Positions 18,365-26,913 of a DNA stretch of 36,356 bases are shown here, in pieces. Origin of the DNA: CAZGMC01 sp964526565 (GTDB lineage Bacteria > Pseudomonadota > Alphaproteobacteria > DSM-16000 > Inquilinaceae); NCBI GenBank assembly GCA_964526565.1, contig CAZGMC010000037.1, positions 1-36,356 on the forward strand. Reading direction: 5' to 3'. Below the pieces are notes generated by a model. It did no database searches, was not told the DNA's origin, and saw nothing but the letters and a program-made list of their open reading frames with translations. The translations under genes were made by a program, and so were the position numbers. Numbering within the stretch: the first letter of the stretch is position 1; each line of letters begins with the position of its first letter.

Positions 18365-18670
18365 TCAGGCGCCGTCGGCCGGGTCGGCGGGGATGACCTT
18401 GTACTCGGTCAGGCGCGCGCCGCAGCGGTCCATGTCGTCGGCCGACAGGCCGATGCCGCGCTCGCTGGCCGGCACGGTCATCTCGAGGTGGAGGTAGCGG
18501 GCACCTCGCGCGCGCACGGCGGCGGCCAGGTGCACCGGCAGCGTGCCCATGACGATGTCGCCGGGGCCGATCAGTGCGACATCCAGGTGCTCGACGCGCT
18601 CGGCGCTGATGCCCCGCCGCGCCGCCCACTCCAGTGCCCCCGCATGCCGCGAAACGAAATACGCCGCCAT
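18365..18670 (-). CDS. csx16: Csx16-family protein (CRISPR ring nuclease family), orphan
   Basis: A 101-aa protein with the hallmark order of the Csx16 (VVA1548, TIGR02620) family: AYFVSRHAGALEWA at the N-terminus, VEHLDVALIGPGDIVMGTLP in the middle and MDRCGARLTEYKVI at the end. Csx16 genes normally sit in type III CRISPR loci and have been reported as ring nucleases that degrade cyclic oligoadenylate signals. No cas gene, CARF effector or CRISPR array is in this window. The start ATG at 18670 is preferred over TTG at 18679. It is convergent with the DUF2786-like gene and 370 bp from the IS110 remnant. Function here is inferred; it may act in trans on a system elsewhere. Confidence 0.82.
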   Translation of the reverse strand: MAAYFVSRHAGALEWAARRGISAERVEHLDVALIGPGDIVMGTLPVHLAAAVRARGARYLHLEMTVPASERGIGLSADDMDRCGARLTEYKVIPADPADGA

Positions 18671-19039
18671 GGCAGACAACCCTCTGCGTCAGCCCCATCG
18701 CGGCCCACGGTAGCGCCGGTGCGGCACGACCGCAACGTCACGCGTTGCCTTGCCCGCAATGTCTGTGGAACCGGTCACATGGCACCGGATGTGCACGGGT
18801 CAACGGCAACGTTCCGCAGGCTCAGCCCAGCCTTGTCTTTTCGGACTGGGTTGGGATGGGGGTGCTGAAGGGAGGAACCGGTGCCGCCCCTGCAGGGCCG
18901 GCACCGGTTCGCGGGGTCGGGACACCGTGCCCAGCCACGAGCGCACCTCGTTCGTAGCCAGGTGCCCGCCCCAGGCCCTTCGGCGTATCTCGCACAGTTG
19001 CCAGGCGCCCGACGCCGCAGACAGGGACGAGCATCCGCC
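18671..19039. other. Gene-free region between csx16 and IS110 remnant
   Basis: A 369-bp stretch. No convincing ORF is present. It contains one perfect 12-bp-arm inverted repeat (18875-18910). The csx16 promoter should be near its left end. Confidence 0.55.
18875..18910. repeat. Perfect inverted repeat, 12-bp arms
   Basis: Arms gaaccggtgccg and cggcaccggttc surround a 12-bp loop that is itself near-palindromic (ccct-gcag-ggc). No T-tract follows on either strand, so it is a poor rho-independent terminator. It lies about 130 bp before the IS110 remnant; it could be a transcript hairpin or insertion-related site. Confidence 0.8.
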
Positions 19040-19533
19040 ATGACCTTCCAAGTTTATCATCTCGGGGCCGACATCTCCAAGGCCACCATCGATTGCCATC
19101 TGCTGCCGGCCGACACGACAAGCGGCCGCACCAGGACGCGGGCGCCGGTGTCGGCCCCATCGTCGCCGCCACGCTGATCGCCCATCTGCCCGAGCTCGGC
19201 ACCCTCAACACCAAGCAGATCGGCAGCCTCGCCGGCCTGGCGCCATTCGCCCGCGACAGCGGCGAGAAACGCGGCATCCGAACCATCTTCGGCGGCCGTG
19301 TCCCGGTCCGCCATGCGCTGTTCATCGTCTTCCGCGCCGGGCTGCGCTACAACCCTGTGATCCGCGACACCTTCGACCGCCTCACCGCCGCCGGCAAGCC
19401 GGGCAAGGTCGCCATGGTCGCCATGGTCGCCGCCATGCGAAAGATCCTCGTCATCCTCAATGCCATGGTCAAAACCAACACCACCTGGCGCAAACCCCAG
19501 CCCGATCCCACCCCCATGCCGGTCGCCGCCTGA
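19040..19533 (+). pseudogene. IS110-family transposase remnant
   Basis: The first ~20 codons (MTFQVYHLGADISKATIDCH) match the N-terminus of an IS110/IS116/IS902 transposase. The sequence then changes frame and jumps to the C-terminal Transposase_20-type domain (GVGPIVAATLIAHLPELGTL, GSLAGLAPFARDSGEKRG, MRKILVILNAM). The central part of the enzyme, including most of the DEDD catalytic domain, is missing, and the two parts are in different frames, so it is dead. A small duplication (MVAMVAAM) is visible near the end. No element ends could be defined, as expected for IS110, which usually lacks terminal inverted repeats. Confidence 0.87.
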
Positions 19534-19600
19534 CCCTCAAAACCTCGCCCCAGAACGATCGAATACAGTTGCTACTGCTCTTCGCCGCCTTACGCCCACC

Positions 19601-20590
19601 CTAGTACTCCGCCCTGAACGGCCGGTGCAGGAGGCCGGCGATGGTGGCGTCGATGGCGGCGCCGTGGTGCAGGATGGCGTCGGCGGCGCGGCAGATTGGC
19701 ATGTCGACGCCGTGGCGCTCGGCCAGGCCGGCGATGGCGGCGGCGGTCCACACGCCCTCGGCCACGGTGCGCCGCTCGCCCAGCACGTCGTCGAGCGACC
19801 GGCCCCGGCCGATCGCCTCGCCCAGCGAGGTGTTGCGCGAGGTCAGGCTGGTCGCCGTCAGCACCAGGTCGCCCAGGCCCGACAGGCCCATCAGCGTTTC
19901 GCGCCGCGCGCCCAGTGCCTCGCCCAGGCGGACGATCTCGCTCAGGCCGCGGGTGATCATGCCGGCGCGGGCGTTCTCGCCGAGCTGCCGGCCCATGATG
20001 ACGCCGGCGGCGACGGCCAGCACGTTCTTCACCGCCGCGCCGATCTGCACGCCGACCGGGTCGTCCGACCAGTACGGCCGGAGGGTGGCGCTGCCCAGCA
20101 TATGAATCAGGTCGTAGCCCAGCGCCTCGTCGGCGCAGGCGATGGTCAGCGCCGCCGGCAGGCCCAGCGCCACCTCGCGCGCGAAGGTCGGTCCGGACAA
20201 CACGGCCAGCGTCGCGTCAGGCTTCTCCGCCGCCGCCACCTCGGTCATCAGGGCCCCGGTGTCGCGCTCGAAGCCCTTGGCGCACAGCACCAGCGGCACG
20301 GTCACGTCCGGCAGGCGCCGGCAGACGCCGCGGGTGAACTGCGCCGGCACGACCATCAGCACGACGTCGGCGTCGCACGCCTCGGCCAGGTCGCCGGTGG
20401 CCTGGATGGCCGGGTCCAGGATCACGTCGGGCAGGAAGTCCGGGTTCTCGCGGTCGCGGTTGACCGCCTCAACCACCTCCGGCTCGCGCGCCCACAGGCG
20501 GACCGTGCAGCCGGACCGCGTCGCCGCCTGCGCCAGCGCCGTGCCCCAGGCGCCGGCGCCGATCACGCCAACCCTCTGTCCGTCGCTCAT
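19601..20590 (-). CDS. gpsA: Glycerol-3-phosphate dehydrogenase [NAD(P)+] GpsA
   Basis: Cytosolic enzyme that makes sn-glycerol 3-phosphate from dihydroxyacetone phosphate for phospholipid synthesis. It is 329 aa with Rossmann motif GVIGAGAWGTALA, LCAKGFE, LSGPTFAREVA, IGAAVKNVLAVAAG (catalytic Lys), and GLSGLGDLVLTATS with SRN. Complete. Its ATG at 20590 overlaps the tsaD stop by ATGA, so it is expressed from the tsaD transcript. The overlap lies next to the tandem repeat that extends tsaD. Confidence 0.96.
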   Translation of the reverse strand: MSDGQRVGVIGAGAWGTALAQAATRSGCTVRLWAREPEVVEAVNRDRENPDFLPDVILDPAIQATGDLAEACDADVVLMVVPAQFTRGVCRRLPDVTVPLVLCAKGFERDTGALMTEVAAAEKPDATLAVLSGPTFAREVALGLPAALTIACADEALGYDLIHMLGSATLRPYWSDDPVGVQIGAAVKNVLAVAAGVIMGRQLGENARAGMITRGLSEIVRLGEALGARRETLMGLSGLGDLVLTATSLTSRNTSLGEAIGRGRSLDDVLGERRTVAEGVWTAAAIAGLAERHGVDMPICRAADAILHHGAAIDATIAGLLHRPFRAEY

Positions 20591-21705
20591 GCGCGTCCTC
20601 CCTGTCCGGCCCCCTGTCCGGCCCCCTGTCCGGCCCCCTGTCCGGCCCCCTGTCCTGCCGCAGCAGGGTCGAGCGGCCAGCGCGGCCGCGGTGCGAACTC
20701 CAGGTCGTCGACCAGGCCCAGGCGCAGCCGCTCGATCCCGGCCCAGGCGACCATGGCCGCGTTGTCGGTGCACAGCCCCAGCGGGGGAGCAACGAACGGC
20801 AGCCCCTCCTGTTCCGCCAGCCCGGCCAGGCGGGTCCGCAAGCTCCGATTGGCCGCCACGCCGCCGGCGACCACCAGCGCCCCGCCGACGGGGTGCCGGT
20901 CACGGAACAGCGCCACGGCGCGGCGCGTGCGGTCGGCCAGGCAGTCGCCCACCGCCGCCTGGAACGAGGCTGCCAGGTCGCGCACGTCCCGCTCCGCCAG
21001 CGGCCCCGGCGGCAGGGCATCGATGGTGCGCCGCACCGCCGTCTTCAGGCCGGAGAACGAGAAATCGCAGCCAGGCCGGCCAACCAGCGGGCGCGGCAGG
21101 GCGAACCGCGCCGGGTCACCCTCCGCCGCGGCGCGCTCGATCGCCGGACCGCCAGGATAGCCGAGGCCGAGCAGCCTGGCCGCCTTGTCGAACGCCTCGC
21201 CGGCGGCATCGTCAATGGTGGTGCCGAGCCGTGTGTAGCGCCCGACGCCCTCGACGACGAGCAGCTGGCAGTGGCCGCCCGAGACGAGCAGCAGCAGATA
21301 GGGAAAGTCGATGCCGTGGGTCAGCCGCGCGGTCAGGGCATGCGCCTCCAGGTGGTTGACTGCCAGGAACGGCAGGCCGCGCACCGCGGCGATGCCCTTG
21401 GCCGTCATCACGCCGACGATCACCCCGCCGATCAGCCCGGGCCCGCCGGTGGCGGCGATGCCCGACAGGTCGCCGAATCCGGCGCCGGCCGCGGCCAGGG
21501 CGCGGCGCACCAGCGACGTCAAATGGGCCAGATGGGCGCGCGCCGCGATCTCCGGCACGACGCCGCCGTAGGCGCTGTGCTCGTCGGTCTGCGACAGCAC
21601 GACGTTGCTGCGGATGACCCGATCCTCGCCGACCACGGCGACGGCCGTCTCGTCGCACGAGGTCTCGATGCCGAGGATGAGCAGGGGCTGAGCGGTGTCT
21701 GGCAT
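20587..21705 (-). CDS. tsaD: tRNA t6A synthesis protein TsaD
   Basis: Catalytic subunit of the threonylcarbamoyl transferase that makes t6A37 in ANN-decoding tRNAs, with TsaB, TsaE and TsaC. It is 372 aa. ASKHA-type motifs: ILGIETSCDETAVAVV at the N-terminus, metal-binding VNHLEAHAL, LVSGGHCQL, DDAAGEAFDKAARLLGL and GGVAANRSLR; CTDNAAMVAWAG near the end. The start ATG at 21705 (MPDTAQPLL) is chosen because the preceding 13 residues are not family-like. The C-terminus has an unusual GAGQ repeat tail (about five copies) from a 12-bp DNA repeat. It overlaps gpsA by ATGA. Confidence 0.96.
   Translation of the reverse strand: MPDTAQPLLILGIETSCDETAVAVVGEDRVIRSNVVLSQTDEHSAYGGVVPEIAARAHLAHLTSLVRRALAAAGAGFGDLSGIAATGGPGLIGGVIVGVMTAKGIAAVRGLPFLAVNHLEAHALTARLTHGIDFPYLLLLVSGGHCQLLVVEGVGRYTRLGTTIDDAAGEAFDKAARLLGLGYPGGPAIERAAAEGDPARFALPRPLVGRPGCDFSFSGLKTAVRRTIDALPPGPLAERDVRDLAASFQAAVGDCLADRTRRAVALFRDRHPVGGALVVAGGVAANRSLRTRLAGLAEQEGLPFVAPPLGLCTDNAAMVAWAGIERLRLGLVDDLEFAPRPRWPLDPAAAGQGAGQGAGQGAGQGAGQGGRA
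20602..20661. repeat. 12-bp tandem repeat at the tsaD 3' end
   Basis: Four exact copies of ctgtccggcccc (20602-20649) plus a degenerate fifth. On the minus strand each encodes Gly-Ala-Gly-Gln. Copy-number changes keep the tsaD frame. It lies just upstream of the gpsA start, where it may also influence coupled translation. Confidence 0.9.
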
Positions 21706-21862
21706 GACGGATGAAATATAGCGGGCGAAACACGACGATCCCAATCCTCATCCCTGATGCCGCACCATGCCGCTTTGACGATGCGGGAGTGGCGCCCTAG
21801 AAGATCGTCAGGCCGGCATCGCCGGCCACGCGCCGCGCCAGCAGGATTGCCCAGGACCGCCC

Positions 21863-22909
21863 ATGACCGCCACACCGCTCGACACCGACGTTGCCATCAT
21901 CGGGGCCGGCCCGGTCGGCCTGTTCGCCGTGTTCGAGTGCGGCATGCTGACCATGCGCTGCCACGTGTTCGACGCGCTGGACGTGGTCGGCGGCCAGTGC
22001 GCGGCGCTCTATCCGGAGAAGCCGATCTACGACATCCCCGGCTATCCGGTGATCGACGCTGCCGAGCTGGTGGCCAACCTGGCCGAGCAGGCGCGGCCGT
22101 TCGACCCCGTCTACCATTTGGGCCAAAGGGTCGAGCGGCTGACGCGGCGCGACGGGGGCGGCTGGCTGGTCGGATCTGCCGACGGCACGGAGGTGGCGGC
22201 GCGGGCCGTGATCGTCGCCGCCGGCGTCGGCGCCTTCGGGCCGAACCGGCCGCCGCTGCGGGGCATCGAGGCCTATGAGGGCCACAGCGTGTTCTACATG
22301 GTGACGCGCAAGGAGGACTTGCGCGGCCGGCGCGTGGTCATCGCCGGCGGCGGCGACAGCGCGCTGGACTGGGCCATCATCCTGGCCGACATCGCCGAGC
22401 GGGTCATGGTCGTGCACCGCCGGCCCAGGTTCCGCGGCGCGCCCGACAGCGTCGCCCGGCTGCACGCCCTGGCCGACGCCGGCCGCATCGAGCTGGTCGT
22501 GCCCTACCAGCTCGCCGGGCTGGAGGGCGACGGCGGCCGGCTGTCCGCCGTCATCGTGCGCACCCTGGAGGGGGAGGCGCGGCGCCTCCACGCCGACGTG
22601 CTGCTGCCGTTCTTCGGCCTGTCCATGACCCTGGGGCCGATCGCCCAGTGGGGACTGGCGCTGGACCGCAACCATGTCGTCGTCGATCCGGCCACCTGCG
22701 CCACCAGTGTGCCGGACGTGTTCGCCATCGGCGACATCGCTGCCTACCCCAACAAGCTGAAGCTGATCCTGTCCGGCTTCGCCGAGGCGGCGATGGCGGC
22801 GCACGCCATTCATCCGCTCGTCCATCCGGGCGAGGCGCTGCACTTCGAGTATTCGACGACGCGGGGGGTGCCCGGCCGCGGCGCGGGCGACGCGCGCGGC
22901 GATCCCTGA
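21863..22909 (+). CDS. Ferredoxin/flavodoxin-NADP+ reductase (TrxR-like type)
   Basis: A 348-aa FAD- and NADPH-binding flavoenzyme. FAD motif AIIGAGPVGLFAVFE at the N-terminus, GGQCAALYPEKPIYDIPGYP (typical for this FNR type; lacks the CxxC of true thioredoxin reductase), NADPH motif VVIAGGGDSALDWA, and FAIGDIAAYPNKLKLILSGF in the C-terminal FAD region. It transfers electrons between NADPH and ferredoxin/flavodoxin. The gene is divergent from tsaD, with 157 bp between. Confidence 0.93.
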   Translation: MTATPLDTDVAIIGAGPVGLFAVFECGMLTMRCHVFDALDVVGGQCAALYPEKPIYDIPGYPVIDAAELVANLAEQARPFDPVYHLGQRVERLTRRDGGGWLVGSADGTEVAARAVIVAAGVGAFGPNRPPLRGIEAYEGHSVFYMVTRKEDLRGRRVVIAGGGDSALDWAIILADIAERVMVVHRRPRFRGAPDSVARLHALADAGRIELVVPYQLAGLEGDGGRLSAVIVRTLEGEARRLHADVLLPFFGLSMTLGPIAQWGLALDRNHVVVDPATCATSVPDVFAIGDIAAYPNKLKLILSGFAEAAMAAHAIHPLVHPGEALHFEYSTTRGVPGRGAGDARGDP

Positions 22910-23248
22910 GGGTCTGTCAGGCCATCTTGGCCACAACCGAGGCGATGCCGGCGCCGGCGCATATCTGAATTGTAACGGCCAACATTCTGCGCTGAATACG
23001 AAAAAAATGCTGCGCCTTCACCCGACAAAGGGCTAGGCTCCTGATGCGGGTGAATTGGTCGTTGGTTTTTTCGGGGGCATGCGGCACGCTGTCCGCCCCT
23101 GCGCCGCGACCACGGCCGGGAGTCGGTCCGGCGGTGCGCAGCACCCAGCCACACGTCGGACCGCAGCAACCGGGCACCGGAACCGTCGGCCTTGTGCCGG
23201 CGGCCAATGAACGATGACCGGACCAATCGTCTACGGAGGAATTGCAGC
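22910..23248. other. Intergenic region upstream of the TRAP operon
   Basis: A 339-bp stretch with an AT-richer part around 22960-23075, including an A-run (gaaaaaaatg) and a T-run in ggttttttcgg, probably the promoter region of the TRAP operon. No consensus sigma54 or sigma70 promoter could be fixed. A strong ribosome binding site (ggagga, 23235-23240) precedes dctP. Confidence 0.6.
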
Positions 23249-24367
23249 ATGTCTCAGATCTTCGACCGAACCGGGCGGGGCCTGATCGCCGCCGCCGTCA
23301 TCGGCGGTCTCGGTTTCGGCATGATCGCCGCGGACGCGGCGGCCCAGGAGCGCGTGCGCTGGCGCGTGCCGATCGCCTTCCCGTCGACCCTGCCGGCGCT
23401 GGGTGACAACATGCAGTGGGTCGCCGAGATGCTGGAGATGGCCAGCGGCGGCACCATCCAGCTGCGCATCGCCGAGCCGGGCGAGCTGGTGCCGGCGCTG
23501 GAGCTGACCGAGGCGGTCGGCCAGGGCCAGGTCGAGGCCGGCTACAACTGGCTGGGCTATGACCAGGGCCGCATCCCCTCGTCGCCGCTGTTCTCGGCGG
23601 TGCCGTTCGGCCTGGAGCCGTGGGAGTACGCCGCCTGGTGGTACTATGGCGGCGGCCGCGAGCTGGGCGAGGACATCTACAGCGCCAGCAACGTCCATCC
23701 CATTTTCTGCGGCCTCACCAGTCCGGAGACCGCCGGCTGGTTCCGCGAGCCGATCGAGTCCCTGGACGACCTGCAGGGCCTGCGCATCCGCTTCGCCGGC
23801 CTGGGCGGCCGCGTGATGCAGGCGCTGGGTGCCAACGTCACCATGATCCCCGGCGGCGAGGTGTTCCAGTCTCTGGAGCGCGGCGCCATCGACGCCGCCG
23901 AGTTCGCGCTGCCGGCCGTCGACCAGCTGCTCGGCTTCGGCCGCGTTGCTCCCTACAACTACTACCCCGGCTGGCACCAGCCGTTAACGGCGCTGCACCT
24001 GATCGTCAACCAGGAGACCTGGGACGGCCTGGACGACCAGACCCGCGCGCTGTTCAACGTCGCCTGCCAGGCCGGCGTCATGAACTCGCTGGCCAAGTCC
24101 GAGGCCGAGCAGGGCGCCATCATCCGCGACTTCGCGGACCACGGCATCACCGCCCTGATCCTGCCGGAGCCGATCCTGCGCGAGCTCTATGCCGTGGCCC
24201 AGACCGTGCTGGAGGAGGAGGCGGCGCGCGACGAGGATTTCGCCCGTGTCCTGGAAAGCCAGCGGTCGTTCCGCGAGGACTACGATTACTGGAAGCAGTA
24301 CGGCTACCTGCGGCGCGACTTCATGTCCGACGTGGCAGATCAGGCCGCGGCGGGCGAAGGGCAATAG
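23249..24367 (+). CDS. TRAP transporter periplasmic receptor (DctP family)
   Basis: A 372-aa exported substrate-binding protein. The signal peptide ends near MIAADAAAQ. Family features include GWFREPIESLDDLQGLRIRF with the conserved Arg, then GGRVMQALGANVTMIPGGEV and LERGAIDAAEFALP. The aromatic-rich region EPWEYAAWWYYGGGREL resembles the TakP-like subgroup that binds 2-oxo- or other monocarboxylates; the substrate is inferred. A strong ribosome binding site lies 8 bp before the ATG. The fused DctQM permease follows 114 bp downstream. Confidence 0.92.
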   Translation: MSQIFDRTGRGLIAAAVIGGLGFGMIAADAAAQERVRWRVPIAFPSTLPALGDNMQWVAEMLEMASGGTIQLRIAEPGELVPALELTEAVGQGQVEAGYNWLGYDQGRIPSSPLFSAVPFGLEPWEYAAWWYYGGGRELGEDIYSASNVHPIFCGLTSPETAGWFREPIESLDDLQGLRIRFAGLGGRVMQALGANVTMIPGGEVFQSLERGAIDAAEFALPAVDQLLGFGRVAPYNYYPGWHQPLTALHLIVNQETWDGLDDQTRALFNVACQAGVMNSLAKSEAEQGAIIRDFADHGITALILPEPILRELYAVAQTVLEEEAARDEDFARVLESQRSFREDYDYWKQYGYLRRDFMSDVADQAAAGEGQ

Positions 24368-24481
24368 GCCGGCTGGTGGCCCAGCGGCCGTTCATTTAAG
24401 CAACGCCCGGGCCGGATCCGAGCCGGCCCGGGATTCTGTCGACCGACCGGGCACCCCGGGATCCCACGATACGAACAGGCC

Positions 24482-26680
24482 ATGACCGACAATGCCCTGA
24501 CCAGGGAGCGGGCCGACGCCGTCTCCGCTGGCGATGGCGAGAGGGGTCTCCATGTCTCCGGCGACCTGCCACATACACGCGCGTCCTACCTGCTGGATAC
24601 GGGCCTCGCCTGGATCGGTCACGCCGTGTCCTGGCTGTGGGTGGTTCTGGTCGGCATCATCGTCCTCAATGTCACGTTACGGTACGCGTTCGGCGAAGGG
24701 CGGGTCGAGCTTGAGGAGCTGCAGTGGCACCTGTACGCCGTGGGCTTCCTCATCGGCTTTTCCTACTGCATGGTCTACGACAGCCATGTACGCGTCGACG
24801 TGTTCCACACCCGGTTTCGGCTGCGCACCAAGGCCTGGATCGAGCTGATCGGCCTGCTGGTGTTCCTGGCGCCGTTCATCTGGCTGATGGTGACGTACGC
24901 CATCCCGTTCGTCGAGCGCGCCTACGACATCGGCGAGGTGTCCGATGCCCCGGGCGGGCTGGGCGCCCGCTGGCTCATCAAGGCGGCGCTGCCGGTCACC
25001 TTCGTGCTGCTCGGGGTGGCGGCGCTGTCGCGGCTGTTCCGCGTCACCAGCCTGCTGTTCGGCATGCCGAAGCCGTTTCCGGACCGCCACCTGCACCACA
25101 TGCCGGCGGGCGAGATCGTGGTGACCCTGGTTGCCGTGGCGGTGTTCGTTGCCATCGTCGGAGCACTGTTTCATTTCGGCATTCTGCAGGCGGTCATCGA
25201 CTACGCGGTCATCGGCCTGGCAGCCATCGTGTTCTGGGTAACCCAGGTGTTCGCCCTGTTCCTGGATCTGACGTTCAACCAGATCCTCGCCATCCTGATG
25301 TTCATCTCGTTCCTGGCGCTGTTGTTCACGGGCTATCCGATCGCCTGGCTGCTCGGCGGCGTGGCGGTGCTGTTCACGGTAGTCATCGTCACCGCCGATG
25401 CCGTGCTGCTCGATCGGGTGCTGGAGACCTTCCCCGACTACTGGGAGGGCGAGCTGACCTGGACCCGCGCCTCGCTGATCGTCAGCAACACCTGGGAGCA
25501 GATGCGCAACTGGGTGCTGGTGGCGCTGCCCATGTTCATCTTCATGGGCCTGATGCTGGACCGGTCCGGCATCGCGGAGACGCTGATGGACAACTTCGTG
25601 CAGTTGTTCGGGCGCGTGCGCGGCGGCTACGCGGTGACGATCACGCTGATCGGCGTGCTGCTGGCGGCCTCGACCGGGATCATCGGCGCCTCGGTGGTGC
25701 TGCTGACGCTGCTCGGCCTGCCGGTGATGCTCAAGAACCACTACTCGAAGGAGCTCGGTGTCGGCACCTGCGCCGCGGTCGGCACCCTGGGCATCCTGAT
25801 TCCGCCCAGCATCATGCTGGTGCTGATGGCCGACAAACTGTCGATGTCGGTCGGCGACCTGTTCATGGGCGCCCTGATCCCCGGCGTCATGCTGGGCATG
25901 CTCTACATCGCCTACATCCTGGTGGTCGCCTTTCTGCGGCCGAATGTCGCGCCGGCGCCTCGGGAAGTACCGCGCGTGACGCTCTGGGTGATCGTCGGCG
26001 TGCTGCTGGCCGTACTGCCGCCGGCGGCTTTGATCCTGGCGGTGCTCGGCAGCATCTTCTTCGGCGTGGCAACCCCCACCGAGGCATCGGGTGTGGGCGC
26101 CTTCGGCGCCACGCTGCTGGCGCTGGCCAACCGGCGCCTCAGCCTTGCCGTGCTGATCGACGTGATGCGCGAGACGACCAAGACGACGGCCTTCATCTTC
26201 GCCATCATCATCGGTGCCGTCGCCTTCGCCCTGGTGCTGCGCAATCTGGGCGGCGACGAGATGATCGAAAGTGCCCTGCTCGGGCTGAACGTCGGCAATA
26301 TCGGCACGATCCTGGTCATCCTGCTGATCGTGTTCATCCTCGGCTTCATTCTCGACTGGATCCAGATCATCCTGATCATCCTGCCGCTGGTCGGCCCGAT
26401 CGTGCAGGACATGGGCGTCGAGCTGGGCTTCGACAGCGGCGCCCAGGCACTGATCTGGTTCACGGTGGTGTTTGCGGTGGTGCTGCAGACGTCGTTCCTG
26501 ACGCCGCCGGTCGGCTTCGCGCTGTTCTACGTAAAGGGTGTGGCACCGCCAGAGATCACCGTCCGGCACATCTACCGCGGTGTCGTCCCCTTCATCCTGG
26601 TCCAGCTGTTCGGCGTGATGCTGATCTTCCTGTGGCCGGCGCTGGTGACGTGGCTGCCGGGCATTGCCTACCGTCAGTAG
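24482..26680 (+). CDS. TRAP transporter fused DctQM permease
   Basis: A 732-aa inner-membrane protein that combines small (DctQ) and large (DctM) TRAP subunits. The DctQ part (about residues 40-190) has TLRYAFGEGRVELEELQWHL and SYCMVYDSHVRVDVF. A linker with additional membrane helices follows, then the DctM part (about 265-732), with GYPIAWLLGGVAVLF, AASTGIIGASVVLLTLLGLP, TLGILIPPSIMLVL and PTEASGVGAFGA. It imports substrate with Na+ using the receptor encoded upstream. Fusion is known in the family, especially with TAXI-type systems. The ATG at 24482 gives a hydrophilic N-terminus of ~35 residues. Confidence 0.94.
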   Translation: MTDNALTRERADAVSAGDGERGLHVSGDLPHTRASYLLDTGLAWIGHAVSWLWVVLVGIIVLNVTLRYAFGEGRVELEELQWHLYAVGFLIGFSYCMVYDSHVRVDVFHTRFRLRTKAWIELIGLLVFLAPFIWLMVTYAIPFVERAYDIGEVSDAPGGLGARWLIKAALPVTFVLLGVAALSRLFRVTSLLFGMPKPFPDRHLHHMPAGEIVVTLVAVAVFVAIVGALFHFGILQAVIDYAVIGLAAIVFWVTQVFALFLDLTFNQILAILMFISFLALLFTGYPIAWLLGGVAVLFTVVIVTADAVLLDRVLETFPDYWEGELTWTRASLIVSNTWEQMRNWVLVALPMFIFMGLMLDRSGIAETLMDNFVQLFGRVRGGYAVTITLIGVLLAASTGIIGASVVLLTLLGLPVMLKNHYSKELGVGTCAAVGTLGILIPPSIMLVLMADKLSMSVGDLFMGALIPGVMLGMLYIAYILVVAFLRPNVAPAPREVPRVTLWVIVGVLLAVLPPAALILAVLGSIFFGVATPTEASGVGAFGATLLALANRRLSLAVLIDVMRETTKTTAFIFAIIIGAVAFALVLRNLGGDEMIESALLGLNVGNIGTILVILLIVFILGFILDWIQIILIILPLVGPIVQDMGVELGFDSGAQALIWFTVVFAVVLQTSFLTPPVGFALFYVKGVAPPEITVRHIYRGVVPFILVQLFGVMLIFLWPALVTWLPGIAYRQ

Positions 26681-26913
26681 AGCAAAATGCCTACGACATC
26701 TGGCGCATCGCCCTTCGGCCGTCGGCCGGGTGGATTCGTACCTCCGGTTCTACTGACGGGGGCGCTGAAAGGCGCTATGATGTTGCCACTCGTGAACCAT
26801 CCTTACTGGCCCCGGCGTCACGGCGGCGGGGCTCCCTTTTTCTCCATGGATATCTGCGGTTCTGCAATGACGGCCGCGTCGTTGCCTGCCCGCCGCTCCA
26901 GTGCGACTCGACC

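Noticed and set aside
18211..19040. CRISPR array near csx16
   Set aside because: No regularly spaced direct repeats were found; only one isolated inverted repeat (18875-18910).
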